Shown here in pieces: positions 28,301 through 37,279 of a stretch of DNA of 64,000 nucleotides (its first letter is position 1; each line of letters starts with the position of its first letter). The stretch comes from Clostridium uliginosum (lineage in GTDB: Bacteria > Bacillota > Clostridia > Clostridiales > Clostridiaceae): assembly GCF_900112485.1 (NCBI RefSeq), contig NZ_FOMG01000019.1, positions 16,066 through 80,065 on the forward strand, read 5' to 3'. The translations under genes and the position numbers were made by a program. The notes under the pieces were generated by a model. That model had not been told where the DNA came from, searched no databases, and was given only the letters and a program-made list of their open reading frames with translations.

Positions 28301-28362
28301 AAAAATGCCTTAAGTAATTAAGCTTGTATTATATAAATTGCTTAATAACTTAAGGCATTTTT
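28301..28362. terminator. 22/23-bp inverted repeat, bidirectional terminator-like
   Basis: AAAAATGCCTTAAGT... pairs with ...ACTTAAGGCATTTTT around a 16-base loop, with A-runs and T-runs on the outside, so it could end transcription on either strand. Confidence 0.6.
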
Positions 28363-28370
28363 AGTTCTTT

Positions 28371-28475
28371 AAATATATATGTTCTAATTAAGTTAATACA
28401 TTTATAATCTTTTATATAATTTTTATAGAAAATTATATCTTTAATTAACAATATCTATTTAGAAGCATATATATC
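28371..28475 (-). repeat. Family E repeat, copy 1
   Basis: About 100 bases nearly identical, in opposite orientation, to 52321-52432; I count one difference (AAATAG versus AACTAG) over about 97 bases. Ends are the near-inverse ATATATGTTCTAATT and TTAGAAGCATATATAT. The rest of the gap to 28592 is AT-rich and empty. Confidence 0.85.
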
Positions 28476-28592
28476 ATAAATTTTCTATATAAGTTCCTCG
28501 CTATACTGGTGAGTCATAACATTATATAAATATTCTAAGATTTATATTAATGAACAAACTTTATTGGAACTTATATATATAGCTTATAATAC

Positions 28593-29357
28593 TTAATTTA
28601 CATTTATAGAAATCTCTTTAATATCTTTTGTTATCTCTTCTTTAACCAATTCCATTGGAAAGTTTTTTCCTGGACATAATGTATCGTATGTATCTCCATG
28701 TCCTTGTACTTTATTAATGTTATATTTAACTATTAGGTATGTTGATAATTTTTCTAGTGACTTAATTTCATCTTCAGTAGGATTTTCTTCTTCTAAATTT
28801 CCTTCTAAACATATACCTAAAGAATCCTTATTTTTTCCTTTTATATGTGCTCCTATAGCATCTTCTGGTCTTCCTCTATATATAGTTCCATCTTTTTTTA
28901 TATAAAAATGGTATCCTATACCTGCCCATTCTTTATTTATATGCATATCATGTATTTGTTGTGGAGTTAATTGTTTTGACGCAGTATGATGAAATACTAA
29001 TAGCTTAGGTTTGTTATTATACTCTAATTCTTTATTCCACTTATATTGTACATCATGTATTCCTAATTGCTTTTTTAAATTAGGCAAATTCTTTTGCAAA
29101 TCTTTAATTTTAATTTTACTTCCCTGATAATACTGATTATTTTCTAAAAATTTCACATATCTATTTTGATTAATATTAATTGATAGCATTATTAACACAA
29201 ATATACTAATAAATAATATTACCTTTTTGGGTATATGTGCATTATTTTTATGTATGCCTTTGGGAGTAATTTTATAATATTCTTTATTTCCTTTTCGTAC
29301 AGTATTTTTATTAATTGATTTTCTTTTTACTTTATTCTTACTTATTAAATTACTCAT
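28593..29357 (-). CDS. N-acetylmuramoyl-L-alanine amidase (amidase_2/PGRP fold)
   Basis: 254 residues. A basic cytoplasmic N-terminus of about 45 residues, one membrane anchor (about 46-62), then the amidase_2 domain with zinc ligands in KLLVFHHTAS and QGHGDTYDTLCPG and the substrate-groove segment YHFYIKKDGTIYRGR. It cleaves the bond between MurNAc and the stem peptide on the outer face of the cell. The long positively charged N-terminus is uncommon. No sporulation-specific signature is visible. Confidence 0.9.
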   Translation of the reverse strand: MSNLISKNKVKRKSINKNTVRKGNKEYYKITPKGIHKNNAHIPKKVILFISIFVLIMLSININQNRYVKFLENNQYYQGSKIKIKDLQKNLPNLKKQLGIHDVQYKWNKELEYNNKPKLLVFHHTASKQLTPQQIHDMHINKEWAGIGYHFYIKKDGTIYRGRPEDAIGAHIKGKNKDSLGICLEGNLEEENPTEDEIKSLEKLSTYLIVKYNINKVQGHGDTYDTLCPGKNFPMELVKEEITKDIKEISINVN

Positions 29358-29442
29358 ATATATACCATCCTTTTATTTTAGACTACATATATATTATAAT
29401 GTAAATTTAATAAAATTCCAAATAATGTAATATATTTATATT

Positions 29443-30693
29443 TTATAATTTAAATGCTTCTACTAATTGAGTTAATTGTTGTGACATTTCAGATTCTTTT
29501 TCTACTATTGACACAACTTCTGACATCATTTCAGTGGTGTCATCAATTCCTTTTTGTATTTTTTGAGAATTTTCTGATGCAACTTGAGTATTATTAGCAG
29601 TATTTTCAATACTTGCACTAATTTGTTCCATCGATGCACCTATTTCTTGTGACATTGAAGATAATTGCAATGAAAGTTCATTTATAAAAGAACCATCTTC
29701 CTCATATTGTTTTCCAATGTCTCTATATTGTACTAAAACTTGTTTTATATCAGTTTTAAGGAAGTTAAGTATGTCCTTAGTATGGATTGAAAGATTTTCA
29801 AATGCACTTTCTACTTTTTCTATTGTATTTTGAATAGTAATAACTGTTTTTGATGATTCCTCTGCTAACTTTCTAACTTCTTCAGCAACTACAGCAAATC
29901 CCTTTCCAGCTTCTCCTGCTCTAGCTGATTCAATAGCTGCGTTTAATGCAAGAAGATTAGTCTGTCCTGCTATAGCATCTATAGCATCTGCCATTACTTT
30001 TATCTCTTCAACTACTTTTGCTGCCTCAATAGCTTCTAATATATGTTTTTCTTTCTCTCTATAAACTTTTTGTGTATTATTATATACACTTTCACTTTGA
30101 ATTTGTATTTCACTTGCTTTTTTACTTATTCTTTCAGAACTTGCATTTGAATCTTCTGCTTTTTCTGCTAATTCTTCTATATTTCCATTTACTTCTTGAA
30201 CAGATGCAGATAGTTCTTCCATATTACTACTTGATTCAACTACCCCTTCACCTATGGTTTTAGTAGCTGTATCTATAATTTTAAAATTCGATGATAATTC
30301 TTGAATAGTTGCAGATATTTCCTGACTTAAAGATGATGTATTTGAAGACTTATTAATAGTCTCTTCGACTATTACTTTTATATTGTCTTGCGCTGTATTT
30401 AACGCAAATCCTATTTGTCCAAATTCATCATTTCTTGTAATCGTTATATCTGTTGATAAATTTCCTTCTGAAATTCTTTCTGCAAATTCTCTTATTTTTA
30501 TTAATGGCTCTAAAATATTTCTAATTGAAAGTGCTATTATACCTCCTACTAATATTAATGCTATAAGTACTCCTATCACTTTTGTTGGTAACTTACTCAT
30601 TAATATCATTCCTGTAATTAGTCCAATTATAAATGTTGATGTGTAGACTATAGTAAGTCTATTTCTAACACTTATATCTTTTAGTTTTTTCAT
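29443..30693 (-). CDS. Methyl-accepting chemotaxis protein without extracellular domain
   Basis: 416 residues. Two membrane segments (about 15-33 and 39-57) are separated by only a few residues, so there is no periplasmic-type sensor. HAMP follows ([20 protein letters not shown]), then the signalling domain with tip [20 protein letters not shown]. It may sense membrane state, an intracellular cue or a partner protein. ATG 30693 has GAAGGGAGATTAATT upstream; the frame starting at 30738 is longer but has no such site. Confidence 0.9.
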   Translation of the reverse strand: MKKLKDISVRNRLTIVYTSTFIIGLITGMILMSKLPTKVIGVLIALILVGGIIALSIRNILEPLIKIREFAERISEGNLSTDITITRNDEFGQIGFALNTAQDNIKVIVEETINKSSNTSSLSQEISATIQELSSNFKIIDTATKTIGEGVVESSSNMEELSASVQEVNGNIEELAEKAEDSNASSERISKKASEIQIQSESVYNNTQKVYREKEKHILEAIEAAKVVEEIKVMADAIDAIAGQTNLLALNAAIESARAGEAGKGFAVVAEEVRKLAEESSKTVITIQNTIEKVESAFENLSIHTKDILNFLKTDIKQVLVQYRDIGKQYEEDGSFINELSLQLSSMSQEIGASMEQISASIENTANNTQVASENSQKIQKGIDDTTEMMSEVVSIVEKESEMSQQLTQLVEAFKL

Positions 30694-30889
30694 AATTAAT
30701 CTCCCTTCAAAATATATTTTATTATAAAGACTCTCCAAATAAATAACCTTAATTTAAGTCGAATTATTCTAATTGTATCATCTTTTGTTTTATTTTGGTA
30801 TATATTGAATATCTAATTATAAATGTTAATATTGATAATTTAAATTTTCAATAAAAATTTGTGTTAAAATATTTATAATCAATAATTTA

Positions 30890-30922
30890 GGCACATTCAA
30901 AAAAATAACAGACCAATGTGTC
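30890..30922. mobile_element. Family A element, minimal (33 bp)
   Basis: GGCACATTCAAAAAAATAAC joined directly to the right end AATGTGTC; TTA/TTA flanks. Just upstream of the aminotransferase ribosome binding site. Confidence 0.7.
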
Positions 30923-30944
30923 TTACTTAAGGGGGAGAGAGCTA

Positions 30945-32153
30945 ATGATATCACAAAAAATGAAAACACTTGTAAGCAACAACTCTACTATAAGAGCTAT
31001 GTTTGAAGAAGGCAAAAAGCTATCAAAAATCTATGGTGAAGAAAATGTTTTTGATTACAGCATAGGTAATCCAAATGTTGAACCGCCTGAAAATATTAAA
31101 TCAATAATAAATGAAATTTTAAATGAAGAAGTTCCTAATCTTGTTCATGGTTATATGAATAATTCTGGATATGAAGATGTAAGAGCAGAGATTAGTTCAT
31201 TTGTTAATAAAAAGCATTCTCTTAATCTTTCTAAAGATAATATCATTATGACCTGTGGAGCAGCTGGTGGCTTAAATATAACTTTAAAGACACTTTTAAA
31301 TCCTGATGATGAAGTCATTACTTTTGCACCATTTTTTGGTGAATATAAAAATTATGTGGAAAATTTTGATGGTAAACTTATTATTGTACCTGCAGATACA
31401 AGTACATTTGAACCAAATTTAGATGTGTTAAGAGAAAAAATCACAAGTAAAACTAAAGCAATTATAATTAATACTCCAAATAATCCAACTGGAGTTATTT
31501 ATTCTGAGCAAGCAATTAAAGATTTATCTTCATTACTTAATGAAAAACAAAAAGAACTTAACACTAGTATTTATTTAATTTCTGATGAGCCATATAGAGA
31601 AATAGTTTATGATGATGCTACAGTTCCATGTATATTAAAATATTATAGTAATTCATTTATTGGGTATTCTTATAGTAAATCTTTATCACTACCTGGTGAA
31701 CGTATAGGATATGTTGTAATTAACAAAGACATGGAAGATTTTAATGATGTTATATCTTCATTAAATGTTGCTAATAGAATATTAGGCTTTGTTAACGCTC
31801 CATCATTATTTCAAAGAGTAGTTGCAAAATGCTTAGATGCTGAAGTCGATGTTAACATTTATAAAAAGAATAGAGATCTTTTATATAACCACTTAGTAGA
31901 ACTTGGCTTCACTTGCCATAAACCTCAAGGTGCATTTTATTTATTCCCTAAAGCACCAATCGAAGATGATAAAAAATTCTGTGAAGATGCAAAAAAATTC
32001 AACTTATTACTTGTCCCAGGTTCAGCATTTGGCTGTCCAGGATATGTAAGAATATCATACTGTATCTCTTATGAAAAAATTGAAAATTCTTTACCTGCCT
32101 TTGATAAATTAGCAAAGTTATATAGTCTTAGGCATTGTAAAATAAATAACTAG
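30945..32153 (+). CDS. PLP-dependent aminotransferase, class I/II
   Basis: 402 residues. Fold type I aminotransferase motifs: MTCGAAGGLN, INTPNNPTGVIY, YLISDEPYREIVY and the PLP lysine in GYSYSKSLSLPGERIGYV. It most resembles aspartate-type aminotransferases. The true start is ATG 30945 with GGGGGAGAGAG upstream; the frame from 30918 begins in a repeat. The last seven residues (RHCKINN) and the stop codon lie within a family A element. Without the insertion the frame would read ...LYSLK then TAA. Confidence 0.9.
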   Translation: MISQKMKTLVSNNSTIRAMFEEGKKLSKIYGEENVFDYSIGNPNVEPPENIKSIINEILNEEVPNLVHGYMNNSGYEDVRAEISSFVNKKHSLNLSKDNIIMTCGAAGGLNITLKTLLNPDDEVITFAPFFGEYKNYVENFDGKLIIVPADTSTFEPNLDVLREKITSKTKAIIINTPNNPTGVIYSEQAIKDLSSLLNEKQKELNTSIYLISDEPYREIVYDDATVPCILKYYSNSFIGYSYSKSLSLPGERIGYVVINKDMEDFNDVISSLNVANRILGFVNAPSLFQRVVAKCLDAEVDVNIYKKNRDLLYNHLVELGFTCHKPQGAFYLFPKAPIEDDKKFCEDAKKFNLLLVPGSAFGCPGYVRISYCISYEKIENSLPAFDKLAKLYSLRHCKINN

Positions 32154-32279
32154 TAAAAGATTCTTATGATTTTTTGAACTAGACAAGGAAGTAAAGTCAG
32201 TTAATACCACTGTTATTAGTTGACTTTGCTGACACAGTATATTACAAAGAAGCTGCCTAGTTATTTATTTTGATGTGCC
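32131..32279. mobile_element. Family A element (149 bp) overlapping the 3' end of the aminotransferase gene
   Basis: GGCATTGTAAAATAAATAAC to TTATTTATTTTGATGTGCC; TTA/TTA flanks. Its first 23 bases are translated as the C-terminus of the aminotransferase. Confidence 0.85.
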
Positions 32280-32330
32280 TTAAGTAATGGTTAATATCTA
32301 AATCATATAATAATAGTATATAGCTCATCT

Positions 32331-32526
32331 AAAAAAAGAAATATGGATATGCTTTTTACGTAATATTGCATCAAAAAAATTTTATTAGAGTTTCATCATT
32401 TTAGGGCGAAAAAGTGTTACTGTCTGAAAGATTTATCTCGAGTTTAACAACTTTTTTGTTCTAAAATGATAGATAACTCTTTAAAATTTTTTCTGCAATA
32501 TTAGTAAATGCATATCCATATTTCTT
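32331..32526 (+). repeat. Family B hairpin repeat
   Basis: Ends AAAGAAATATGGATATGC and GCATATCCATATTTCTT: both arms carry the paired change from AGGGAT to ATGGAT, so outer pairing is kept. Apical strands ACTGTCTGAA and CGAGTTT are present. It ends nine bases from the end of the chemoreceptor gene. Confidence 0.85.
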
Positions 32527-32534
32527 ACAACTTT

Positions 32535-34235
32535 CTATATTTTAAACATATTTATTTGTTTTTCTAAGTCTTCTGAACATTTTTTTGTATTACTAGCTTC
32601 TTCTAATACATTATTTACATTTTCAACTATTTCCATAATTCTTTCTGCTATAAGGGTTGAACCATCTGCTCCGTCATGAGCAGCACCAGATATTTCCTCT
32701 ATAGCTTGTACTACGCTTTTAACATCATTTTCTAATTGGTACGCTGTATTTGAAAAATCTGAAACTAATTCATCAATAAAAGCTGCATCATTACTATATT
32801 GCTCTCCTGTATGTACCAGATCTTGATAATCACTACTTATATTGTTATCCATAAACATTAACATACCTTTAGAATTTTCAACTAAACTGTCAACTGATTC
32901 CGTAACCAATTGTGTTACTTTTTGAATTTCAATAGCTGCTTCCTTTGAATTTTCAGCCAAATTTCGTACCTCTTCAGCTACTACTGAGAAACCTTTTCCT
33001 GCTTCACCAGCTCTCGCTGCTTCAATAGCTGCATTTAATGCTAAAAGATTAGTTTGAGATGCAATTTCAAAAATTGTATCTGATAATAATTTTATTTGTT
33101 TTATAGATTTAGACTTGTCTATTGAAATTTTAATTTGTTCTTGTGTTTTATCATAAATTTCTTTAGTAACCCTTTGAGAATTTAGTGAATTTTCTTTTAA
33201 AGTTTCTGCTCTTTGTTTAATTTTTTCTGCTGATTCCTTACCTTTTTTTGATTTTTCAGCTGTTCTTTCTACACTTTGTTGAATTCTAAAAGATGATTCA
33301 TGCATCTCATTAGCTGATGCTGCTGTTTGTTCTAAACTAGCTGATAATTCTTGTGTTGTAGATGAAATACTTTCTGTACCTTCATATACTTTATCTACTC
33401 CAACACTCGTATTATATATATTTTTTATAATACTATTAGTTTCTTTTTTTACATTTTTAACCATATCTCTTATTGATTTTTGCATTTTCTGAACTGATTT
33501 ACATATAGAACCTATCTCATCTTTTCTTTTTAATATTTTTTCATTCATTTTTGTACTAAAGTCCCCAACCGCAAGTTTATTAATCTCTTTTTCCAAGGTT
33601 TCTAAATCTTTAGTCATATGCTTTGATATCATAGCAACACACAAAACACTAATAAGAATTATAAATATACTTATTAATGTCATAGCTAAAGCTAAAGCTC
33701 CAACTTCTTTATCCATTTCCTTATGTGACATTCCCACAAAATACATACCTACTACTTTTTCATTACCATCTTTTAAAGGTGTAAAAGTCCCATATAAATT
33801 TTCATTTGCAGATTCTAAATTTACTGTTGTATTATACTGTTTACCATTTTTTATTACTTCATTTATAACATCTTCATTTGCTTTTTGCCCTGTTATTCTT
33901 AACCCATTTTTATCTACTAAGTTTGTTGTTACTCTTGTGTCACTTAAAAAAATACTTGAATACATACCTGTTTTATCTTTTATTGTATCAATCATTGTAG
34001 AGTTATCATTAATAAGAGTATCGCCTTTATATAGTTGCTTGCCATCTACTCTCCAATTTCCTGGATATTTTTCATCCAATGCTATCAATTGTATAGCTAA
34101 ATTTGAATTAAGCTCTTTTTGTGTCTTAACTTCTAATATGTTACTTATTTTGTTATACATAAATACACCTAGAACTGCACTAAAAGTAACAAGTATTAAT
34201 GAAATTATTGTACATACCTTCCACTTTAACTTCAT
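32535..34235 (-). CDS. Methyl-accepting chemotaxis protein, single-Cache sensor
   Basis: 566 residues from ATG 34235 (GGGGAGGGAATAATT upstream). Membrane segments at about 8-28 and 183-205 enclose a single-Cache-like domain ([39 protein letters not shown]). HAMP and a complete signalling domain follow, with tip [20 protein letters not shown] and the TGEQYSNDA adaptation motif. A 223-base family C hairpin lies just upstream. The next gene upstream is a close but damaged paralogue, so the two come from a tandem duplication. Confidence 0.93.
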   Translation of the reverse strand: MKLKWKVCTIISLILVTFSAVLGVFMYNKISNILEVKTQKELNSNLAIQLIALDEKYPGNWRVDGKQLYKGDTLINDNSTMIDTIKDKTGMYSSIFLSDTRVTTNLVDKNGLRITGQKANEDVINEVIKNGKQYNTTVNLESANENLYGTFTPLKDGNEKVVGMYFVGMSHKEMDKEVGALALAMTLISIFIILISVLCVAMISKHMTKDLETLEKEINKLAVGDFSTKMNEKILKRKDEIGSICKSVQKMQKSIRDMVKNVKKETNSIIKNIYNTSVGVDKVYEGTESISSTTQELSASLEQTAASANEMHESSFRIQQSVERTAEKSKKGKESAEKIKQRAETLKENSLNSQRVTKEIYDKTQEQIKISIDKSKSIKQIKLLSDTIFEIASQTNLLALNAAIEAARAGEAGKGFSVVAEEVRNLAENSKEAAIEIQKVTQLVTESVDSLVENSKGMLMFMDNNISSDYQDLVHTGEQYSNDAAFIDELVSDFSNTAYQLENDVKSVVQAIEEISGAAHDGADGSTLIAERIMEIVENVNNVLEEASNTKKCSEDLEKQINMFKI

Positions 34236-34273
34236 AATTATTCCCTCCCCAATCCTAATCCCTTTAATAATTT

Positions 34274-34496
34274 GGCTTTGTTTTAAAACCGTGTTGATAT
34301 TATTATATATTGTAAAGTGGGCTAAGAAATTGAACTTAAGAACGTCTAAATAAGTATAGTCCCCTTTTAGCTTGCTCCAAAGACAAGCTTTTGACAAGCT
34401 GAAAAAGGGACAATACTCATTAAGAGTTCTAAAAGCCCAATTTCAATGTCCACTTTACAAAAATATAACAATATCAACACTCACCTAAAACATAGC
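34274..34496. repeat. Family C large hairpin element (223 bp)
   Basis: Left end GGCTTTGTTTTAAAACCGTG and right end CACTCACCTAAAACATAGC; inner arms GTTGATATTATTATAT and ATATAACAATATCAAC, and a central stem AGCTTG/CAAGCT. The same length as the copy at 47714-47936. It begins 38 bases upstream of the chemoreceptor start codon. Confidence 0.8.
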
Positions 34497-34558
34497 GAAT
34501 AATTTTTATTCTTTCAATAAAATACATTAAATTAAAAATGATTTTCCTTTGTATTTAA

Positions 34559-34633
34559 GGCATCTTCAAATAACTAAATTCACCACTTTTCATATTAGGC
34601 ACATGGAAGGAAATAACAAACCAAAGATGTGCC
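34559..34633. mobile_element. Family A left fragment plus a 36-bp deleted copy
   Basis: GGCATCTTCAAATAAC (34559) is a lone left end. 34598-34633 is a two-ended copy, GGCACATGGAAGGAAATAAC to AAAGATGTGCC, flanked by TTA and TTG. 34634-34803 is AT-rich with no gene. Confidence 0.65.
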
Positions 34634-34804
34634 TTGATCAATTTCATTTTTAATATTATGGTATATTATCCTATATTTATATTATATTATATTTTTTGTA
34701 AAATTGTATGATATACAATTAAAATAATTATATATATTTCATTAAAAATTAAAATAACAACATATTTACTTAAAATAATCTATAAAAATAAACAAATAAT
34801 ATAC

Positions 34805-34884
34805 AAAAAAAATATGAATATGTCTTTTACATAACTATTGCAAATTTTTTCTACAATATTAGTAAATACATACCCATATTTCTT
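34805..34884 (+). repeat. Family B repeat, centre deleted
   Basis: Outer ends AAAAAATATGAATATG and CATACCCATATTTCTT are kept, but the apical hairpin is gone. It sits at the end of the damaged chemoreceptor gene. Confidence 0.7.
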
Positions 34885-34891
34885 AAAATAT

Positions 34892-36313
34892 TTATATATT
34901 AAATTTATTCATTTCATTTTCTAAGTCTTCTGAATATTTTTTTGTATTATTAGCTTGTTCTAATACATTTTCTACTATAGACATAACGCTCTGTGTTATA
35001 TGATTTGAACCATCAGCTCCATCATGAGTATTATTAGATATTTCTTCTATTTTGCAAACCATACTATTAATAGATATTTCTAATTCATTTGCTGTATTTG
35101 CAAAATCTGAGACTAACTCATTAATAAAGATGTCATCATTACTATATTGTTCTCCTGTTTGTACAAAAGATTCATAATCCTTGTCTATACTATTATCCAT
35201 AAGTTCTAGCATATTCTTAGAATCTTTAGCTAAGCCTTCTACTGATTCAGTAACTAATTGTGTTAATTTTTGAATTTCAGAAGCTGCTAATTGGGAATTT
35301 TCAGCTAAAATTCTTACTTCTTTAGCTAAAACTGAAAGTCCTTTTCCTTCTTCTCCTACTCTAGCTGCTTCAATATCAACATTTAATGCTAACTGATTAA
35401 TTTGAGAAGATATATCAAAAATTGTATCTGATAATAACTTTATTTGTTCAATAGATTTAGACTTATCTATTGAAATTTTAATATTTTCTTGTGTCTTATC
35501 ATAAGTATCTTGTGTAACTTTTTGTGATTTCATTACATTTTTAACTATCCCTTTTATTCCATTTTGCATTTGTTCAACTGATTTACATATCTTGCCTACT
35601 TCATCTTTTCTATTTAATATGCTTTCATTCATTTTAATACTTAAGTCTCCACTTTTAAAAACATCAATATTTTTTTGTAATGTTTCTAAATCTTTAGTAA
35701 TATGTTTTGACATCATAGTAGCTATAAAAGCACCTATAATAATTATAAATATACTTGTTAAAATAATAGTTATAGCTAACTGAGTAACTTCTTTACCTAC
35801 TTCTTCATGTGATATTCCAACAAACCACATTCCTATGATATCTCCATTTTTGTCCTTTAAAGGAGTATAGTTCGCATTTATGTCCATTCCTTCTATATTT
35901 ATGTTTTGGGTATATTCTATACCTTTTTTAAGTACATCATTAATAACTTGTTCATCTGCTTTTGTACCAATAGTTCTTTCTCCATTTTCATTAACTACAT
36001 TTGTTGTTATTCTTGTATCATTTAAAAATATACTTGCATACATACCTGTTTTTTCTTTTATTGTATCAACAGCAACGAAGTCATCATTAATAGGTGTAGC
36101 CCCCTTATACAGCTTTCCACCTTCTACTTTCCAATCTCCTGGATACTTTTCATCTAATGTTATTAAACCCATAGCTGAACTTGTATTAAGTTCTTTTTGT
36201 GTTTTAATTTCCAATATATTACTTACTTTACTATACATTATTGTTCCTAATATTATGCTAAATAACACAAGTATTAATGAAATTACTGTACATATCTTCC
36301 ATTTTAATTTCAT
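34892..36313 (-). CDS. Chemoreceptor paralogue with a deleted signalling helix
   Basis: 473 residues, closely similar to the receptor encoded at 32535-34235 in the membrane segments, Cache domain and HAMP. After VKNV it lacks about 88 residues that form the descending helix of the signalling coiled coil, and rejoins at SQKVTQDTYDKTQ; the frame is kept. The tip reads QINQLALNVDIEAARVGEEG instead of [20 protein letters not shown]. Known receptors need both helices and this tip to bind CheA/CheW, so it is probably non-signalling or a dominant modifier. The ribosome binding site (AGGGGGAAGAGTT) is intact, and a c-di-GMP-II riboswitch lies upstream. Confidence 0.85.
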   Translation of the reverse strand: MKLKWKICTVISLILVLFSIILGTIMYSKVSNILEIKTQKELNTSSAMGLITLDEKYPGDWKVEGGKLYKGATPINDDFVAVDTIKEKTGMYASIFLNDTRITTNVVNENGERTIGTKADEQVINDVLKKGIEYTQNINIEGMDINANYTPLKDKNGDIIGMWFVGISHEEVGKEVTQLAITIILTSIFIIIIGAFIATMMSKHITKDLETLQKNIDVFKSGDLSIKMNESILNRKDEVGKICKSVEQMQNGIKGIVKNVMKSQKVTQDTYDKTQENIKISIDKSKSIEQIKLLSDTIFDISSQINQLALNVDIEAARVGEEGKGLSVLAKEVRILAENSQLAASEIQKLTQLVTESVEGLAKDSKNMLELMDNSIDKDYESFVQTGEQYSNDDIFINELVSDFANTANELEISINSMVCKIEEISNNTHDGADGSNHITQSVMSIVENVLEQANNTKKYSEDLENEMNKFNI

Positions 36314-36436
36314 AACTCTTCCCCCTATTTTTTTAATAACATATGTAGTTTATTGTCATAAATATATACCATTTTCAACGAATATATATTCAAATAAAGT
36401 AATTTATATTTTGTTCTTGTTTTCATCATCGCATTA

Positions 36437-36471
36437 GGCACACGAAAAAAATAATAGGCCAAAGATGTGCC
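36437..36471. mobile_element. Family A element, deleted form (35 bp) in the chemoreceptor leader
   Basis: GGCACACGAAAAAAATAATA to AAAGATGTGCC; TTA/TTA flanks; lies between the c-di-GMP-II switch and the gene it controls. Confidence 0.75.
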
Positions 36472-36560
36472 TTATCTAATGTTCCATATTATACATACTT
36501 ATATAAAAATCAAATATTTTCAACTTATATAACTTACATTTAAGAAAAAAAAGCAAACAA

Positions 36561-36592
36561 AAAGCCACCAATTAATCTTATTAATTGCTGGC
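36561..36592 (-). terminator. Expression-platform terminator of the c-di-GMP-II riboswitch
   Basis: On the minus strand GCCAGCAATTAAT / ATTAATTGGTGGC around AAG, then TTTTTGTTTGC. Its 5' arm contains CCAGC, which is also the 3' strand of aptamer P1 (pairing with GTTGG), so ligand binding should prevent the terminator and turn the gene on. Confidence 0.85.
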
Positions 36593-36660
36593 GGGGTGCA
36601 CCACTAACTCCAAATTCTCAAGGTGCCCAAATTAAGAGAATTGTTCATCGTTTCCAACGT
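36586..36660 (-). promoter_or_regulatory. Cyclic-di-GMP-II riboswitch aptamer
   Basis: On the minus strand the conserved blocks are GTTGGAAACGATGAAC, TTTGGGCACCTTGAG, GGAGTTAGTGGTGCACC and CCGCCAGC, in the order of class II aptamers. P1 is GTTGG (36654-36658) with CCAGC (36587-36591). It is followed by an overlapping terminator and, 240 bases on, by the damaged chemoreceptor gene. The overlap predicts an ON switch, like type II switches studied in Clostridioides difficile. Confidence 0.88.
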
Positions 36661-36958
36661 TATATAATATTTATTTATATATATTCTAATTAATATAATT
36701 CATTATTTATATGGTTAATCTCTAAATAAATAATAGAGATACTGAATAAATTCAAATGAACAATGATTTTTAGAATATATATATATATATATAAATTACT
36801 TATTATTTTTTTAAATTAATGTCTAAATATATTGTAAACATAATTTTCCATGTTTAAGTATTATTATAATCCTAAAATAGAGATTTATCAACAAATTTCT
36901 TACTTTTTCCAGGATAAATAATACAAAATTCAACAAAAAATTAAGAGATTTAAGTTAA

Positions 36959-37233
36959 GGGGCTGTCTCAGAATTATCAAGTGAAGTAATAACAAAGAAA
37001 TAGAAATAACATTTATTAAAGAAGACTAGAAAAATAAGCTAAGATTTTCTAACATTTAAAGTTGTACCCATAAAAGATTGCTCCTAATATGCATTAGGAC
37101 AATCATTTATGGAACAACTTCAAATGAAGAAACTCTAAGCTTATTTTTCAATGCTTCTTCCACAAATATTATTTCTATTTCTTTTTTTGAATATACATCA
37201 TATCATTAAATGATTTGTATTATGGTACATCCC
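36959..37233. mobile_element. Family D MITE-like element with an extra internal hairpin (275 bp)
   Basis: Left end GGGGCTGTCTCAGAATTATC; right end TTATGGTACATCCC, a weakened inverse. Closely matches the 181-bp copy at 26532 but has about 95 extra bases in the middle (AAAGTTGTACCCATAAAAG... / ...ATGGAACAACTT), themselves an inverted repeat. 36665-36958 is AT-rich and holds nothing else I recognise. Confidence 0.75.
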
Positions 37234-37279
37234 TTTTAACACATAATTAATTTATTCTTTAATCTTTGCTTATGATTAA

